Assembly (NCBI RefSeq): GCF_039555335.1
Contig: NC_092647.1
Span: 14,246,094 to 14,310,093 of the forward strand
DNA length: 64,000 nt
From: Amphiura filiformis
Taxonomy: Eukaryota > Echinodermata > Ophiuroidea > Amphilepidida > Amphiuridae
Direction: 5' to 3'
A program made the translations under genes and the position numbers. Below the pieces are notes generated by a model, which saw nothing but the letters and a program-made list of their open reading frames with translations, was not told where the DNA came from and did not search any database. Positions 24,988 through 37,904 of this stretch are shown in pieces. The first letter of the stretch is position 1; each line of letters begins with the position of its first letter.

Positions 24988-25200
24988 ATGTATAAAATGG
25001 TTCTTTCTGGCTTTTGCAGAACCTTTTTCAATAATAACATTGTTCTTTCTGGCTTTTGCAGAACCTTTTTCATGTATAAAATGGTTCTTTCTGGCTTTTG
25101 CAGAACCTTTTTCATGTATAAAATGGTTCTTTCAGGCTTTTACAGAACCTTTTTCATGATAAAATGGTTCTTTAGTCTGGCTTTTGCAGAACCTTTTTAG
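24988..25200. repeat. Five-copy tandem repeat, about 42-bp unit
   Basis: Units begin at GGTTC positions 24999, about 25042, 25083, 25125 and 25166 and share TTCTGGCTTTTGCAGAACC with an intervening TTTTTCATGTATAAAAT. Within each unit GGTTCT and AGAACC are inverted, so a unit can fold. The two overlapping frames here only read out the repeat. Confidence 0.9.
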
Positions 25201-26528
25201 TTGTTTGTAGATCTATTTAAGGTTCTACATGCAGGACAGCCTTAGAACCTTTCTCTGAACCTTAGAATACACTTGAAGAACTTACTATTTAATCTTTATC
25301 TTCAGGTATTCAATCCGCCAGCAATGTCTCAATGTCTCAAATATTTTAAGCGATTGCTAAATCCAAATTTTGTAACATTACTTTTCCTATATAGTTTCAC
25401 AAGTTGCTATCAGACTATACAGCTTCTTCTGCACTGAGGCTGATATTACATGTACTATCGTTGGTGGCATTAGAAGCTGATAATTCCCCTCATCTCCGTT
25501 CACATTGTTTCTCACTCTCCTCCCCCATCGAGATTGCTCCCCTGATTTGGCTCCTATTTCTTAACGATTCCTTTCACTGAAGAACTGATGAAAGTACTGC
25601 GTATATCAGCTTGAAACTGTAACACAATTTGTCCCCAATATCTAATTTTATTCAATATTTTGTGGAGATTTTGCAAGCATGATGTTGCAAAGACACTGGA
25701 ACCTCGAATATATATATACACTGTGCGTATTTTTCTTACACTCAACACTCAAAGCTGAAAACGCATTGCTCATAAAAGCCCAGGTAAGGGCTTAATAATA
25801 TACCATAATATCTCAGACCCTGGGATTGCAAGTTTAATCAAAACAAAATGTCACCAAAACCAGCCTAATTCGACAACGCGACACCTTAATGCGTTTGGAC
25901 AGGGAATCAACCGGGTAAAATCAGACTTTCTATTGCCCAAAAATTTACCGAAGTACTTTTGACGTCAATCAGAGAACAATTTGTACAAACCCCGCAGGGA
26001 AGCGCTAATACCTGAACGCCGAGAGAGAGAGATTATTATAGTAGCTTTCATTCCATATAATTTAAGAAATTTATTTTGATTTAAGCAATTGAAACCTATC
26101 AAAATAAGCCTAACCTAACCTATTAATGTTGCGTATATTCGCCTTGTTCAGTCAAATAAAAGCACATTTATTTTGTAAGTAGTTTTTGTTAAAACTGTGA
26201 GATAGATATTAATTCTTCATTTGCTCTGCATGCGTGCTAAGGTTATAAACCCGCAGGCATATTCCTTAATTTTTTGAACCTGAGTATAATGATCGAGCTG
26301 TACCGCGGTAAGACTCGGTCCAGCTAGTTAATTTCCTGGTTTCATACGCACCATTTGTATAGTATTTTTAAACACTACACATTAATGTGAAGTTCGCTTT
26401 TGAAAAATATTTTGTCCAATTATTTCTTGTACCGGTTATAGCAGCAACTAAGTGTATTTCAACAAAGCAATAGTTTTACCTTGCACTGTAAGTTAAACAT
26501 TGTAGCATGATAAACATATAATATTTAC
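25201..26528. other. No gene seen
   Basis: No RNA gene or domain-bearing frame; a short GA run lies near 26021-26032. Confidence 0.5.
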
Positions 26529-26899
26529 TTAAGGGGGTACTACACCCATGTGGTAAATTTGTGACTATTTTTGGATTTTTCTCAAAAAATAATTACACAC
26601 TGGTAGCAAATTAAGTTATGTATATTATTGGGGCAAGAAATCCAATTACTACACTGAAATTTCAGCGACTCAAGACAAGCGGTTCAGTATATTAGATAGG
26701 AAACGAGGTACATCCTAGCGGTACCTTATTTCTGATCATAAATAACAAACCGCTTGTCTTGGGTTACTGAAATTCCAGTGTAGTAATTGGATTCCTTGCC
26801 CCTATAATATACATAACTTTTGTTACTACTGTGTTATTAGTTTTTGAGAAAAATGCAAAAATAGACACACATTTATCGAGGGGTGTAGTACCCCCTTAA
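26529..26899. mobile_element. Intact TTAA-flanked foldback MITE, 371 bp
   Basis: The ends are TTAA-GGGGGTACTACACCC and GGGTGTAGTACCCCC-TTAA. The two arms stay complementary for about 150 bp (GACTATTTTTG, TCTCAAAAA, GTTATGTATATTAT, GACAAGCGG), so nearly the whole element folds into one hairpin. TTAA target sites fit piggyBac-type transposition. This is the uninterrupted reference for the copy at 3594-5067. No protein is encoded. Confidence 0.88.
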
Positions 26900-27571
26900 A
26901 GTCACACAGTTTGTGAATCTATTTTAACTCTCTTCACGCGGGTGTCGACTGCAGACGACAAGTTTAAAAATTCAAAAATTTCAAAAATGTAAATTTTCAT
27001 GACCATATTTGGAATCAGCATGAAAAATGCATTAAAATGAGTACAAACAAGCCTAGTATTGATTCAGTAGTTCTTAAGATAGCTCTTGATATTTTGAGAA
27101 AATATTTCAAAACTTGACATTTTTCCATTGAAGCGCATGGCTAGCACGCAGAGCATTAACATTGAACATTTATTTTGTACTTTAATGTGTTAAAATACAA
27201 ACTGTTAATAATTTATCACCGGTATACGTCATAAGACTTTTAATAAAGGTTATGTCTGCTAACTAAAGTGAATATTAAAAAGTAGGTCTAGATCAAACAT
27301 CCAAAATTATTAGCATGTCTTCAATCATTCAAATTGAAAGGATAATATACTTCATAATCTATTGTTTTATCATAATGTAGTGTGCTGGTAGCGCTATACG
27401 GCAGCAATAACATCACCTGCTATGCTTTTCCTATGTTGGTACCTTCCGTCAAATACATTTCCGAACCGTGCGATAAGAACAGTATACATGGCGAAATAGT
27501 CGATTCATCATTCACTTGTTTATCACGTTTTCAAAAATGGTATAAATGGTGTTTTTTATTTTTCGAATTCG
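26900..27571. other. No gene seen
   Basis: AT-rich non-coding sequence with A- and T-rich patches. Nothing could be assigned. Confidence 0.5.
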
Positions 27572-27745
27572 GTTGTTCCGTTTGAAATTCACACACCCTC
27601 TATGGAAGACATGATCTTAATCTTTCACACAGGGAGTAAGTATTTTAAATTGAGTTATTTAAATATGTGACTCTATACACTCCCTGTAAAAAGATTAAGG
27701 TCATGTCTTCCATAAGGGGTGTATGCATTTCATCTGGAATAGCCC
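27572..27745. mobile_element. GGSTATTCC-family foldback, 174 bp
   Basis: The left arm (GTTCCGTTTGAAATTCACAC, then CTCTATGGAAGACATGATCTT) and the right arm (AAGGTCATGTCTTCCATAAG, then GGTGTATGCATTTCATCTGGAATAGC) are inverted copies of about 80 bp. Relatives are at 1-160, 46361-46632, 52172 and 62727. Non-coding. Confidence 0.8.
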
Positions 27746-30218
27746 AATGTTCTTTAAAAGTGTGCTATAGTCTATTCAGTATAAAATCGCACATGACCCA
27801 GTTCTGGTTTCACTTTTCACTTAATGTCAATAATTTTGTTTCAGAAAAAGACATGTTCAAGTTGTGGCAACATTAACCAAAGCTGCCACACATTTTCCAA
27901 AAGTTTTGCATACCATTTGATCTGTGTCTCTCCTGGGAACCTGTGTACTTTTCCAAAGGTCACGTGCCATCTTATAGCGAAATATTGACAGTATGTGTAG
28001 TTATGTATTATGTATTTATTTATGTATTATGCACAGACAATACCAAATATTGTCAATAGTAGGCTATCTGCTGTATTGTATTATGACACTCTTGTGTCTC
28101 TGACCTAGTTTGCTGACTTGGCATCATAAAGACAGTTAGGCCTATTATCGTAAGCAACAAACATTATTGTTATCTATCCGATAAGCACTTGCCATACAAT
28201 CTATAAAAATGTACCATTTGACATATACATTTTCAGGACTAGATATTGTTACGAGTCGAAAAATTACTCAATTAGGCCAAAAGCATCTTTTACTTTTAGC
28301 CAAATTCACTTCAGAATGTACGAGACAACAAAACATACTGTTTGTGTAAGTTAACAAAATCTGAATCTTAAATGAAATATTATTGATAATGATTTTGCAC
28401 ATAAACATAGATACATGGATACACTTTGTAATCACACTAGTAATTACTATATTATCCGGCAGGCTTCTTGTTGATTACAAAGTTCTGTTGCGCACTCAGT
28501 GTTCCGGACGACTGATGTATAATCCTGCTTCAACTTGTCTTTAAAAGATCACTATTCGGCGAAGTCCACTGATGACTTGAATATATCCTTTGCGTGAATC
28601 CTCGCACAGATGGCAATTTCCCAAAATGGTGCTGCTTTCACCAATCACTCACTTTCTCCACTGTTCCACTTCATACATTGATATTCATTCATATCATAAA
28701 CCAGACTTCAGCAAGTCTACAGAAGAATATATACCCCTTTTGGGAAGAGAAGGGTACTTTGTTGCACTCGAAATCTCCTTCGTATATATAATTGCTGGAA
28801 AACAGCACATTATTGGCTATGCAAATTAATTGGCTCACATGTATAACGGCTCTTGTTTGAGTCACAATTTTATCAATATAGCTGAAGTGTTGATATATTC
28901 TAACGATATAATTTATCTAAACCATTATACTTAACAGATCGAGCCATTACTTCAAACTTTTGTCAGTATCATTGTTCTGAAGCTGAAAGACATTACTGAA
29001 ATTCTCCGTCCCGTTTATGGTCATGATTGTTATGAGGATTGGCACGAGAACTAACATCTACAATATTTTCCAGGCAAAGAAATAATTAAAAACCACATCG
29101 GATGTGCGGGCAGATAAACTTTCATCGTGAGTTTCACTGTGGTCAGTAAAATCAACCAGACAAATTCAAAATATTACAAAAGCACGTGTTCTTTAAGTTT
29201 TATAAACTATTTTCCATGAGATCACGCTTCACGATGAGCACTTTCAATTGACAGATTTTAACATTTGTATAACATTTATGTTGTTATATATTTTAATTAA
29301 TTTAATTCTAACAGCCGAACTCCAATAAACGAACAGAATAGTGCGTATATGTTCGATCTAAAAATACCTTGGTTGATACAACGAAACAAACAAACGTCTA
29401 AGTCAATCAAGATCAGGAATTAAAAGATTCAATAATCTCCCACGTCGGTTAATTCCAAAAAGCTTTTATTATAATGTTGCAAAAATATATAAATTGTAGA
29501 TTGTTAAAGATTTAATATTGCGCTGCTAGCTATAGCTTCAGTCGCCTCTGTGTTATAATAAAGGCGAATTAAAGCGTACATCACTGACGTGTATTCTAAT
29601 TGCTCATATTCTCAGCTTGTCACTTTTTGGGATACATTTATAACTAACAGTGAATGACACTTCCTCGTAAAGGTGGTTTCCTGTCTCGAAGTCGTATGAG
29701 CCAAAACGGCCGCCTTTTCAACGGCGTAGTTCAACAATCTCCACTCAACAATCACAGCGCTAAACTTGACCTTCAGTTATGGAGTACGAGTTTTTGTGCC
29801 CAAAGCATTCAAAGGTCATTTGATAAGTATACAAGTGTATTAGGGTTCAAACACTGCGTACTGGTAGATGAGCATATAAGAGTCTAGTGTGATGTAATAA
29901 AAATGCAGAAGTAACAAATATAGGCAGAGGTTTGCTCGTATGCTTTAACTTAAACACATATTGCTGAGAAAAATGCATTGCAATCAAAATGTAATTAGCA
30001 CATACTATCCAGACTAATTATTCGCACTTATTTTTACCAAGTTCAAGAGCATTCATTACTTGTGTGTAACGAAAATTGACCTCATGTTTTTGGGTATGTG
30101 GTTTGATACCCAAAATGAATAGCACTACGGATTGTGTCGTGATACTGTGGAAGTTGTCTTCGGGAACCTATGGAAACTGAAGTTATAATGGTCTTGAATT
30201 CTTTTTGCATGTAAGACA
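27746..30218. other. No gene seen
   Basis: About 2.5 kb of AT-rich intergenic sequence. Frames up to about 80 codons have no recognisable motif. No tRNA, repeat array or hairpin element was noticed. Confidence 0.5.
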
Positions 30219-30899
30219 TTAAAGGCCCTTTCAGTGATTTTACAGGAACATTAAAAAAAATGGAAATTTGTCATAGTTGCTTAGAAATAAAGAATAAGTC
30301 TACAGAATTTCATTAAACCACTTTTCCCTGAATACATCGACAAATTAGTCAAAAACAGAAGTTTTAGAAAGGTTTTCTACTTCAACTCAGATCGACTCGA
30401 GAAAATCGAGATTTTCGTACAGTGCGCCACCAATCGACTGGAAAAACTTCCTAGTCCAGTGTTTCTAACACGGGGAAGTAGAGTCTAAATTGATTTAAAA
30501 CAGACGCTTAATTTTTGTAGTAGAAAACAAAATAAGCAATTAAACATGTTAAAGGTCACCGAGGCAAACTAACGGTCAATTCAAATATGAAAAACAGTTA
30601 AAATTGTGTATTTTGTTTAAAATAGTAGCTACTGATGTAATAAGTAGTAGAAACAATACGCAACGCGTGTTGGTACGTGGAGAGTGAGCTTCTTTCGATC
30701 TCGAGTCGGACTTTTGTACTGTCAGTATCAAAAGTCCAGAATCATGCAAATGCTTTATTTTGTCTAAAATACACGGCTTTCGACCGAACCACTAGCAGGC
30801 TATGTTAGCACATCTATGCCAATTACAAAGGTACCAAAATCTGAATTTTGATGATTTTTACGATCGTCCGGATGAGCAAATCACTGAATGGGCCTTTAA
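30219..30899. mobile_element. TTAA-flanked MITE-like element, 681 bp
   Basis: The ends TTAAAGGCCCTTTCAGTGAT and ATCACTGAATGGGCCTTTAA form an inverted repeat of about 22 bp with one mismatch, including TTAA at both ends. The interior has no long frame. The TTAA site suggests a piggyBac-like mobiliser, with different termini from the family at 3594 and 26529. Confidence 0.75.
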
Positions 30900-31431
30900 G
30901 AAGCTCATATCAGCAAGAAACAGAGAGCGTATAAACAAATCTGTGAGATGAGAAAGAATACTTTCTAATTATCTTGCCGTCACACTGTACTTTCTTGACA
31001 TTGCGTTTGTTTGAAGATTTTGATCAAATTATTATGTTGTGAAATAGTTATCCAAAATGACTGGAATTGTGAATGAATGTGCCTGAAGATGAGAATGTGT
31101 GACTTTAAAGCTACCACTAATCGAGTAATGAGATGATTTTCTGTAACGAAAATGTATCTTAAAATGGTATTCCAAGGGAAATGTCCATCCACCATATTGC
31201 GCTTGAGCCATTCATCTATTTTAGATGACCATCTTTATACACCATCCAATTTGGAAAGCCATCTTACAACTGATCAAAACATGCAATGAAACGAAACATG
31301 ACGGTCGTGAAATACATCGATAGTGTGATCATGACACTTTTTAAGTATTCTACTGTAACTTCTCAATACGTCAAATTATCAGCCTAGATGAGGTAAAAAT
31401 GATGGCGACAATCAAACAATCATGACAATAT
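30900..31431. other. No gene seen
   Basis: Short non-coding interval; a 71-codon minus-strand frame lacks recognisable features. Confidence 0.5.
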
Positions 31432-32122
31432 CCCAGCAAACACAAAACGTTTTCGACATCATTCGCAAAAGGTTATAAAAGGTTGTCAGAAAACGTTTAA
31501 ATGTCGGGTTATATAAAGGGTATATTAAGGGTATAAAACGTTTTCATAACATTAAAAATCATTTTTTGATAATCTACTGCTCCGCAAACAAAAAATGTTT
31601 TAGAGAAAACGTTTAAATGTCGGGTTATATAAAGGGTATAAAACGTTTTAATAACATTCCAAAAACATTTTTGAAAACTTGATACAAAACATTCTAAACA
31701 GAATGTTATTTTGGGGTTGAAAAATATTTTGCAAAAAATATTTGCCCAAAATATTTGCAATAACGTTTTAAAAACGTTTTCATGACCTTTATATAACCCA
31801 ACATTTAAATGTTATTAAAACGTTTTGAAAAAACATTTTAAGAACATTTCTGTGTTTGCTGAGTGCAAATATTTTAACATAATGTTATTTAAGTGTTAAC
31901 AAAATATTTGGCAAAAAATGTTTGCAAAAATAGTTTACAATAACATTTTTGAAACATTTTAAAAATATTGTTGTGGTGTGTTTTTATACAAAACTTTTCA
32001 AAACGTTTTCATGACCTTTATATAACCCGACATTTTAATGTTATTAAAACATTTTTATGTAAACCAAAAGCCAATATATAACTGATTAAAAACGTTTTTA
32101 AAACGTTTTTGTATTTGCTGGG
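31432..32122. mobile_element. CCCAGCAAACAC MITE, composite copy 2
   Basis: It starts CCCAGCAAACACAAAACGTT and ends AACGTTTTTGTATTTGCTGGG, the same termini as 2211-2578. It is nearly twice as long, because internal blocks (AGAAAACGTTTAAATGTCGGG, ATATAAAGGGTATA) occur twice and an internal TGTGTTTGCTGAG near 31850 looks like a second right end. It is therefore probably two overlapping or nested copies. Confidence 0.78.
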
Positions 32123-34680
32123 ATGGCCCTCCAGTTTGTCTGCCATTTTAAGAGACAAATGTCTGACGACGTTTCAAAAGTGATGTTTTCTGCGTATTTT
32201 GGGGAAAGAACAGCAAAGTCAATTCTTCGATCACTCCAAAAGATCGTCTGCTACAGAAGATTCGGGAGAAGATATATAGGGAGGAGCAGAAGACATTGGA
32301 CCGGACTCGCTATTCATTCAGCGGTGCAACTTAGTGCCCTAAATCGTCACGCCTGGAGATGCACATCGGTGGTCCCCTGCCACCAACCCTCGATCTTACT
32401 GAGAAAGGAACCGGATAGACTGAGTTTTAGGATCATTTGCTTTTTGAAAACATAGCTCAAAATTGAAAGCTTTGATCATATTTCTTGTCACATATGACTA
32501 TTATAAAGAATATTCTTACGAAGAATTACAAACTGTTTAATCATTATAAGATTTAACCATTGAATCAGCATCATTGTGAACGTCAATTTGAAATAAAATA
32601 AAAATAAAAGACGACACAATGGTAGAAAACATAATAATTATATTTATTTATTATAGTCATAAATAACGTTTTGACAGACATAAGTAATATGTTACAAAGC
32701 CTTTACAGACGACACAAATTATGCAATGGCGGGAACTTATTCCGTGTGATAGATGAACGTATACACCAGTACAGCCATCAGAACGCCATTACCTTTACAC
32801 ATCGTCACCATATTAACCAGCGTAGTATTCGTGTAGCATATTAGCACGCTAAATCTGATTTAGATACGCCAGAAAAATTTGGCTGGCATTTTCATCACGC
32901 TGACCTAATCAGCCAGTAAATAATTATGATGAATTATCGGACTAGATGAATTAGGATGGCTTATTTCATCCACTGGAGGGGATAAAAGACGCAAATAAAA
33001 CATCGTGAATGATGAAGACGCAATCCAATAAAGTGCTAATAAACTTCTCTCTATTTTGACTTATGTATACGAATAATAATCACGCCATTGGAACTAGGAA
33101 TGTTTGTACTCGTATAGTTAAACTTCTTTAAGCATGTAAATGTTCAATACTGCTGTTGCATGGTTTGTTTTTATTACCACCATCTTAGTACTGAGTGGTT
33201 AATATTATTATGATGCATTGCCTGCCTAAATGAATGAAGATGCCTTCCCTTTCAAATGCGTTCGTCTTTTTGGACTAATTTGTCTAGCTCATGTTAAACC
33301 GTCATCTACGACGTACTAATGAGAGCTGAAACGTTTGTTGTATTTCATGTACAGTCAAGCTCACGCCAATATAGCAAAGCAGTACATTGCATTATTTTTA
33401 CACCCTGGTATTCCTAATTAAAGGAGAAGAATATCAATCCTGATTCACTGTCGATAACCAAATTCATTGCCCCAGTAATTCAGTAAGAATTAAGTCGTGA
33501 TACACTATTCTAGGCGCAGTACCCTTAGCAACCGAAATATTCTAATGACCTTGGTTGCCGAGTCATTTTAATGATGATTGAATAGTATTACTGAAGATAA
33601 GCCATCAAAATGTAGGGATATACTTTCAGACTGGCAACCCAGATTTGGCGATTCGCACACATCGGTGCTGCAATTTATGACCTTTGACCTCAACTTATGT
33701 ATGTACGTGTCACAGACTCATGGTTTCGAATTCGGCCGCCGTCTATGTCGTTCAATAAGGTTCTTCATCGCAAACTCATATATATAGTTAAGGATTTGCA
33801 TATATAACAAAATACAGATAATCTACCCGCCTATTGTACCAAAACCTCATTATTTAAATGAGGAAAAGTTGGGATGAACTTCGTCCATTGAACAGACCAA
33901 TACACATAATAAAAAGGCATAATGGGATGATTATGTGGTAGACAAGCCAAATTACGATATGACCTACGGCTACCACTAATCAGTCCCAGAACAACGCCAA
34001 ATATGGATTAAAAGACCTTTGACCTTGGATGTACAACAGCATGTTATGATCTAATGGGAAACTGTGCACATCAACATACACCATTTCTATCAAAAGTATC
34101 AAAAAGGCAACGGCCGATATAATTTGAAACCACATAAATTACTAGAGTTGGTTCTTCTCTTGGATTTGGACCAAGCTTTAGAATATCGACTGTTGCGTTT
34201 TGAAATAAAACAAACCAGAAATTTATCACCCATAGTAAAGATATGGCACATGTACCGAATACATGTACATACATTGGCTGACCTTGTGGATTTCCTGGCC
34301 CAGCCATGCTAACCACATAAGGAGATTATACGATTAACCTAGTGCAGCTATTGTCATAGCAGGGTATTATTATGTAATACTCCTGATCCATATTTGGCGT
34401 TCTCTTGGACTGCTAATTGCACCAGAATCCACTTCGCATGCATCCATCTATCAAAGGTCCCAGAATTCCAAATAGTGAAACAGTGCCTAATTTGCATAAA
34501 ATGGCCGCTTGATGTGTAGGGGGGAAGAGTGAAGTAAAGAATACTGAAATATAGTTACTATATATTACTTTCTTTACTTTTAAGACGTGTATATCGTTCG
34601 ATTTTGTCCCGAAGTCATTTATCCCGGTCAACTATATTTACATTCATCTTGAATAGCATTATGTTATATTTGAAGATCTT
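32123..34680. other. No confident gene
   Basis: A 110-codon frame at 32123-32455 has an R/W-rich stretch faintly like a LINE C-terminus, but too weak to call. The remainder is AT-rich with no domain-bearing frame or RNA gene. Confidence 0.45.
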
Positions 34681-35019
34681 ATTTCCAAACCGTGTTAAGT
34701 CCAGAACCACAAGTGTTACATTTACTTGCGTGATACAATCGTTGACAATTTTGACATTAGCAACAGTGAGTTGTACCATCAACAAGCCATTATTTACCAC
34801 AACAATGCTGGTAAACAATATGCAAACGATTGTTCTCATTTGGGAATCAAAGGCCTCACACAAGGCCTCACACAGTATTGTTACCGTGTGCCCATCTACT
34901 GTTTGCTTTGTAATGGTGCATCCAACTGAAATTATAATACCTATAGCGTAACAACCCATAGCAATATCGCACAGGTAAATCAGACACATATATGTGTGGA
35001 CTTAACACGGTTTGGAAAT
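34681..35019. mobile_element. 339-bp inverted-repeat element
   Basis: ATTTCCAAACCGTGTTAAGT at the left and ACTTAACACGGTTTGGAAAT at the right are exact inverted copies (23 bp with the adjoining CCA/TGG). The interior has a perfect 12-bp tandem pair AAGGCCTCACAC at about 34849-34872. A 124-codon hydrophobic minus-strand frame spans much of the element but has no recognisable family and opposes two other open frames, so I do not call it a gene. Confidence 0.65.
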
Positions 35020-35632
35020 ATAAGCTCTTTATTTTAAGCCTGTTGAAGTTTCGCAAGTTGTCCATATACTAGCCTCATTCGAATGAGCAATGGAACTATG
35101 ACTTTGCTAAAGAGCGCTTACAAATTGATATGCAGGCAAAGTGAAACATGGGTTCGAGCCCCTGAATATATATTGATTTCTTTTCTTTTTTATTATCATT
35201 TTACAATATCCTTCATCATATTATTTTTGTCATTCTATTATTTTTTTGCCAATGTGCGTCCTTCTTTTTTTCTGTATTTCTACCTTTATAATACGGCACT
35301 GTAGAAAGATTCCCACAATTGCAGCACTGGTGCTTTTTAGACATATGCTACATATGCCATAATATATGATACGGGTGCAATTACTTTAATTTGAAGTAAA
35401 TGTATTTTATTTTGGAATGAAATTTTGAAGTATGAAACTGTAATGCAAGGGTAGGCCTTAGTTACAAATATTTTACACACAATGACATTGTGAAACACAC
35501 AATGCTATCTTCTGAAGATAGCTACACATCATGTCCAAAAGGTTGATGCTATATTATGATAGCCGTAGCTCATTATTTATTTACTTTAAAAATAACTTCA
35601 AAAATAAGTTTGGAAAATCGGTTTCTTGTAGC
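35020..35632. other. No gene; isolated GATAGC palindrome
   Basis: GCTATCTTCTGAAGATAGC stands alone at 35504-35522. The rest is AT-rich and includes T-rich low complexity near 35180-35270. Confidence 0.6.
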
Positions 35633-36280
35633 TTAGAGCCCTAATTACGAAATGTGTGTGTCATTTAGCATTAGGGATGTTTTGAGTAACCACTCCCTAA
35701 ATAAACCAAACTTGTTATGATCAATTTTATTATGATTCAAAAGCATGTAATCTACTTCCAAATTGTGTATAATATGAAGCTCATACTACATTCGGTTTTT
35801 GAGTTATGGATAAACACTATGGATGACACAGTATCATGCAATTTAGATCCTAATTACGAAATGTGTGTAATTTAGCATACCGTAAAACCCCGCCTACAAG
35901 CATATATTGTCTTTTTTATGAAAGCTAAATTAATTCGAAGTAAGCGTAAATATACCAATACAATAGATTGGTCTTAAAATAATACTTGTTTGTATATGCT
36001 TGGATCCGTAATTTATTTGCTCAAAGTCCATAATGGCGCCTGGATTAATGTATTTTTCATCAGAAGCACTCTATACATGTATGCTTGTAGACGGGGTTTT
36101 ACGGTATACGGGGTGTTTTCAGTGACCACTATTCCCTAAATAAACCAAGTTCTTATCAATGATTTTATTATGATTGAAAAGAATCTACTCCCAAGTCGTG
36201 TGCAATATGAACCTTATGCGACATTCCGTTAATGAGTTATGAGACGAAAACGAAAGTTAGATGACATATTTTGCATTCGC
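35633..36280. repeat. Tandem duplication of a 210-bp unit, second copy interrupted
   Basis: CCTAATTACGAAATGTGTGT and the downstream blocks CCTAAATAAACCAA and TTTTATTATGATT occur in both copies (35633-35842 and 35843-36280), which have diverged noticeably. The second copy is split by the TA-flanked element at 35880-36104. Confidence 0.8.
35880..36104. mobile_element. TA-flanked MITE, 225 bp
   Basis: The termini are CCGTAAAACCCCGCCTACAA and the inverse TTGTAGACGGGGTTTTACGG, continuing with GCATATA/TATGC for about 27 bp. TA lies at 35878-35879 and 36105-36106. A TA target duplication and short inverted ends fit a Tc1/mariner-mobilised MITE. Non-coding. Confidence 0.85.
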
Positions 36281-36285
36281 CAGAG

Positions 36286-36828
36286 ACAATCTTGGAAAAA
36301 GGTACTTGGAACACTATACGTTAGGGTGGGCCAAAAAACACGTTTTTTCTCGGATCGACTTGGAACTCTCGGAGAATTTTACTGGGGTATATACTAGTAT
36401 TGTGCTGAAATATCAGTAAGATCGGAGCATGTTTCGCCCAGGCAGTAGATTTTCACAAAATCCCTACTTTTTTGCTATTTCTTACTGTATAACTCTATAT
36501 AATTACTGATATTTTAGCACAATAGTAGTATGTACCCTAGTAAAATTCTTCGAGAGTTCCAAAACGATCCGAGAAAAAAAGTGTTTTTTGGCCCACCCTA
36601 ATGTACGTTGTCGTAATTCCGTGCGGAATTTGAAATGATCATGGGAATGACGTGTATTTTGTTTACGAGCAAACATGACACCTACAACAATGATTTACCC
36701 TTCCCCTCTCCCCATCAATCAATGTTGGAACAATTTGGAAAACTGCTGAAAACATTGGCACGGGGGAGAGGGGTGTCAGTTTTACGTTCTTGACACAAAA
36801 GTGTTCCAAGACTTATTTCCAAGATTGT
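36286..36828. mobile_element. Outer inverted-repeat element containing the MITE at 36322
   Basis: The left arm ACAATCTTGGAAAAAGGTAC, then TTGGAACAC (36286-36314), is the complement of the right arm GTGTTCCAAGACTTATTTCC, then AAGATTGT (36801-36828), with few mismatches. A second inner pair CCCCTCTCCCC (36703) and GGGGAGAGGGG (36763) is exact. This is probably an older foldback into which the 36322-36600 element later inserted. Confidence 0.6.
36322..36600. mobile_element. GGGTGGGCC-terminus MITE, 279 bp
   Basis: TAGGGTGGGCCAAAAAACAC and GTGTTTTTTGGCCCACCCTA are near-perfect inverted ends. The complementarity runs through CGTTTTTTCTCGGATCG and GGAACTCTCGGAGAATTTTAC, so most of the element folds on itself. 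No coding capacity. TA at both ends may be the target site. Confidence 0.82.
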
Positions 36829-37904
36829 AGGAGAAATGGTGGGTGATAATTAGTATAAGATTTTTAAATGTCCATAAAAGTGAAATTTAATACAATTCAC
36901 AATTTTTGAAAGTTATATACTACATGAATATGCTAAATCAAATTGCCCTCCCAGTATAAATTATCCTTATTTACCTCCCTGCATGCATACCTGGGATGGC
37001 GTGATCACATGATAATGATTTTTCACGGAATGTTGGTCATTCTGTCTTCTAGAGAATAGCACGCCATGGTTTCATAACAATGTTGCTTTTTCGTACAAAA
37101 TACGGATTCAATCTTGCCTTATCCTAAACATGGGCATTATGGGATGGGGTTAATTATTGTGTGGGTGAACAAAAATCACATAATTATTTTCTTCTTCTTT
37201 ACCGTACTTTGGTAGGAATAAAATAAAAGCAGGTCCTAAATAAATGATATTGATACTTGCAGTCTGCTTGCAGTCAGTTTACTAACCTTTTGAAACGGCA
37301 ACCAAGTAGTGACGTCAAAATCCAGGCAAGTGGAGTTGCGAAAAGTAGCATCTTTGAAACACCCTACACGAGTGTGATTTTATGTGAACTTCTTAAGGGC
37401 TCGGATAGCAAAGTGTTCACATATTTTTTGTGGGATCTGAGAGCACATCAGACATATATTTTGATATCAAATAAATTGTCAAATTTGATTTATAAAAATT
37501 AAAATGCCCTCAGTGTTGTCGCAAGAAATAGTCCACTTTTCTGTTGCATCAAAATTAAATTGCCAATGTATCCGAATAAAGCACTTCCAGGCTATATGCA
37601 TTTGAAAATTACCTATTCTCACATTAATTTTTATTATATACATGTAGCAAAATAACTTCCCTTTCGAGGAACCTGTCATCCAAAGATCAATCTTTTGAGC
37701 TAAAAATGAACAATTTTACCAGAATAGTGGACACACTTCAAGATACTCAGTCTTATGCCTCAAGGCATAAAACATGTGAAAAATAAAACGACCGGGTAAT
37801 GGGCACACTTAAATGAGTGTGATATACAATATTTTGTGTTTATCATGCGCAAGCGTTGGTATCAAGAATCATTCATATTTTTCACCATGAGTATTTTTAG
37901 TGGT
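36829..37904. other. No gene; foldback fragment at about 37405-37500
   Basis: TTTTTTGTGGGATCTGAGAG followed by CACATCAGACATAT matches the arm of the element at 53117-53741. The rest has no recognisable content. Confidence 0.55.

Noticed and set aside
32123-32455. 110-codon frame with an R/W-rich stretch possibly like a LINE C-terminus
   Set aside because: The resemblance is limited to scattered W and R spacing; no GH.R or RGR motif as in the real LINE tail at 62317.
34615-34989. 124-codon hydrophobic minus frame
   Set aside because: It lies inside an inverted-repeat element with competing open frames on the other strand and has no family signature.
35085-35165. Possible tRNA-like element with GGGTTCGAGCCCC
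   Set aside because: A B-box-like string alone; no convincing A box or cloverleaf stems and no second copy.
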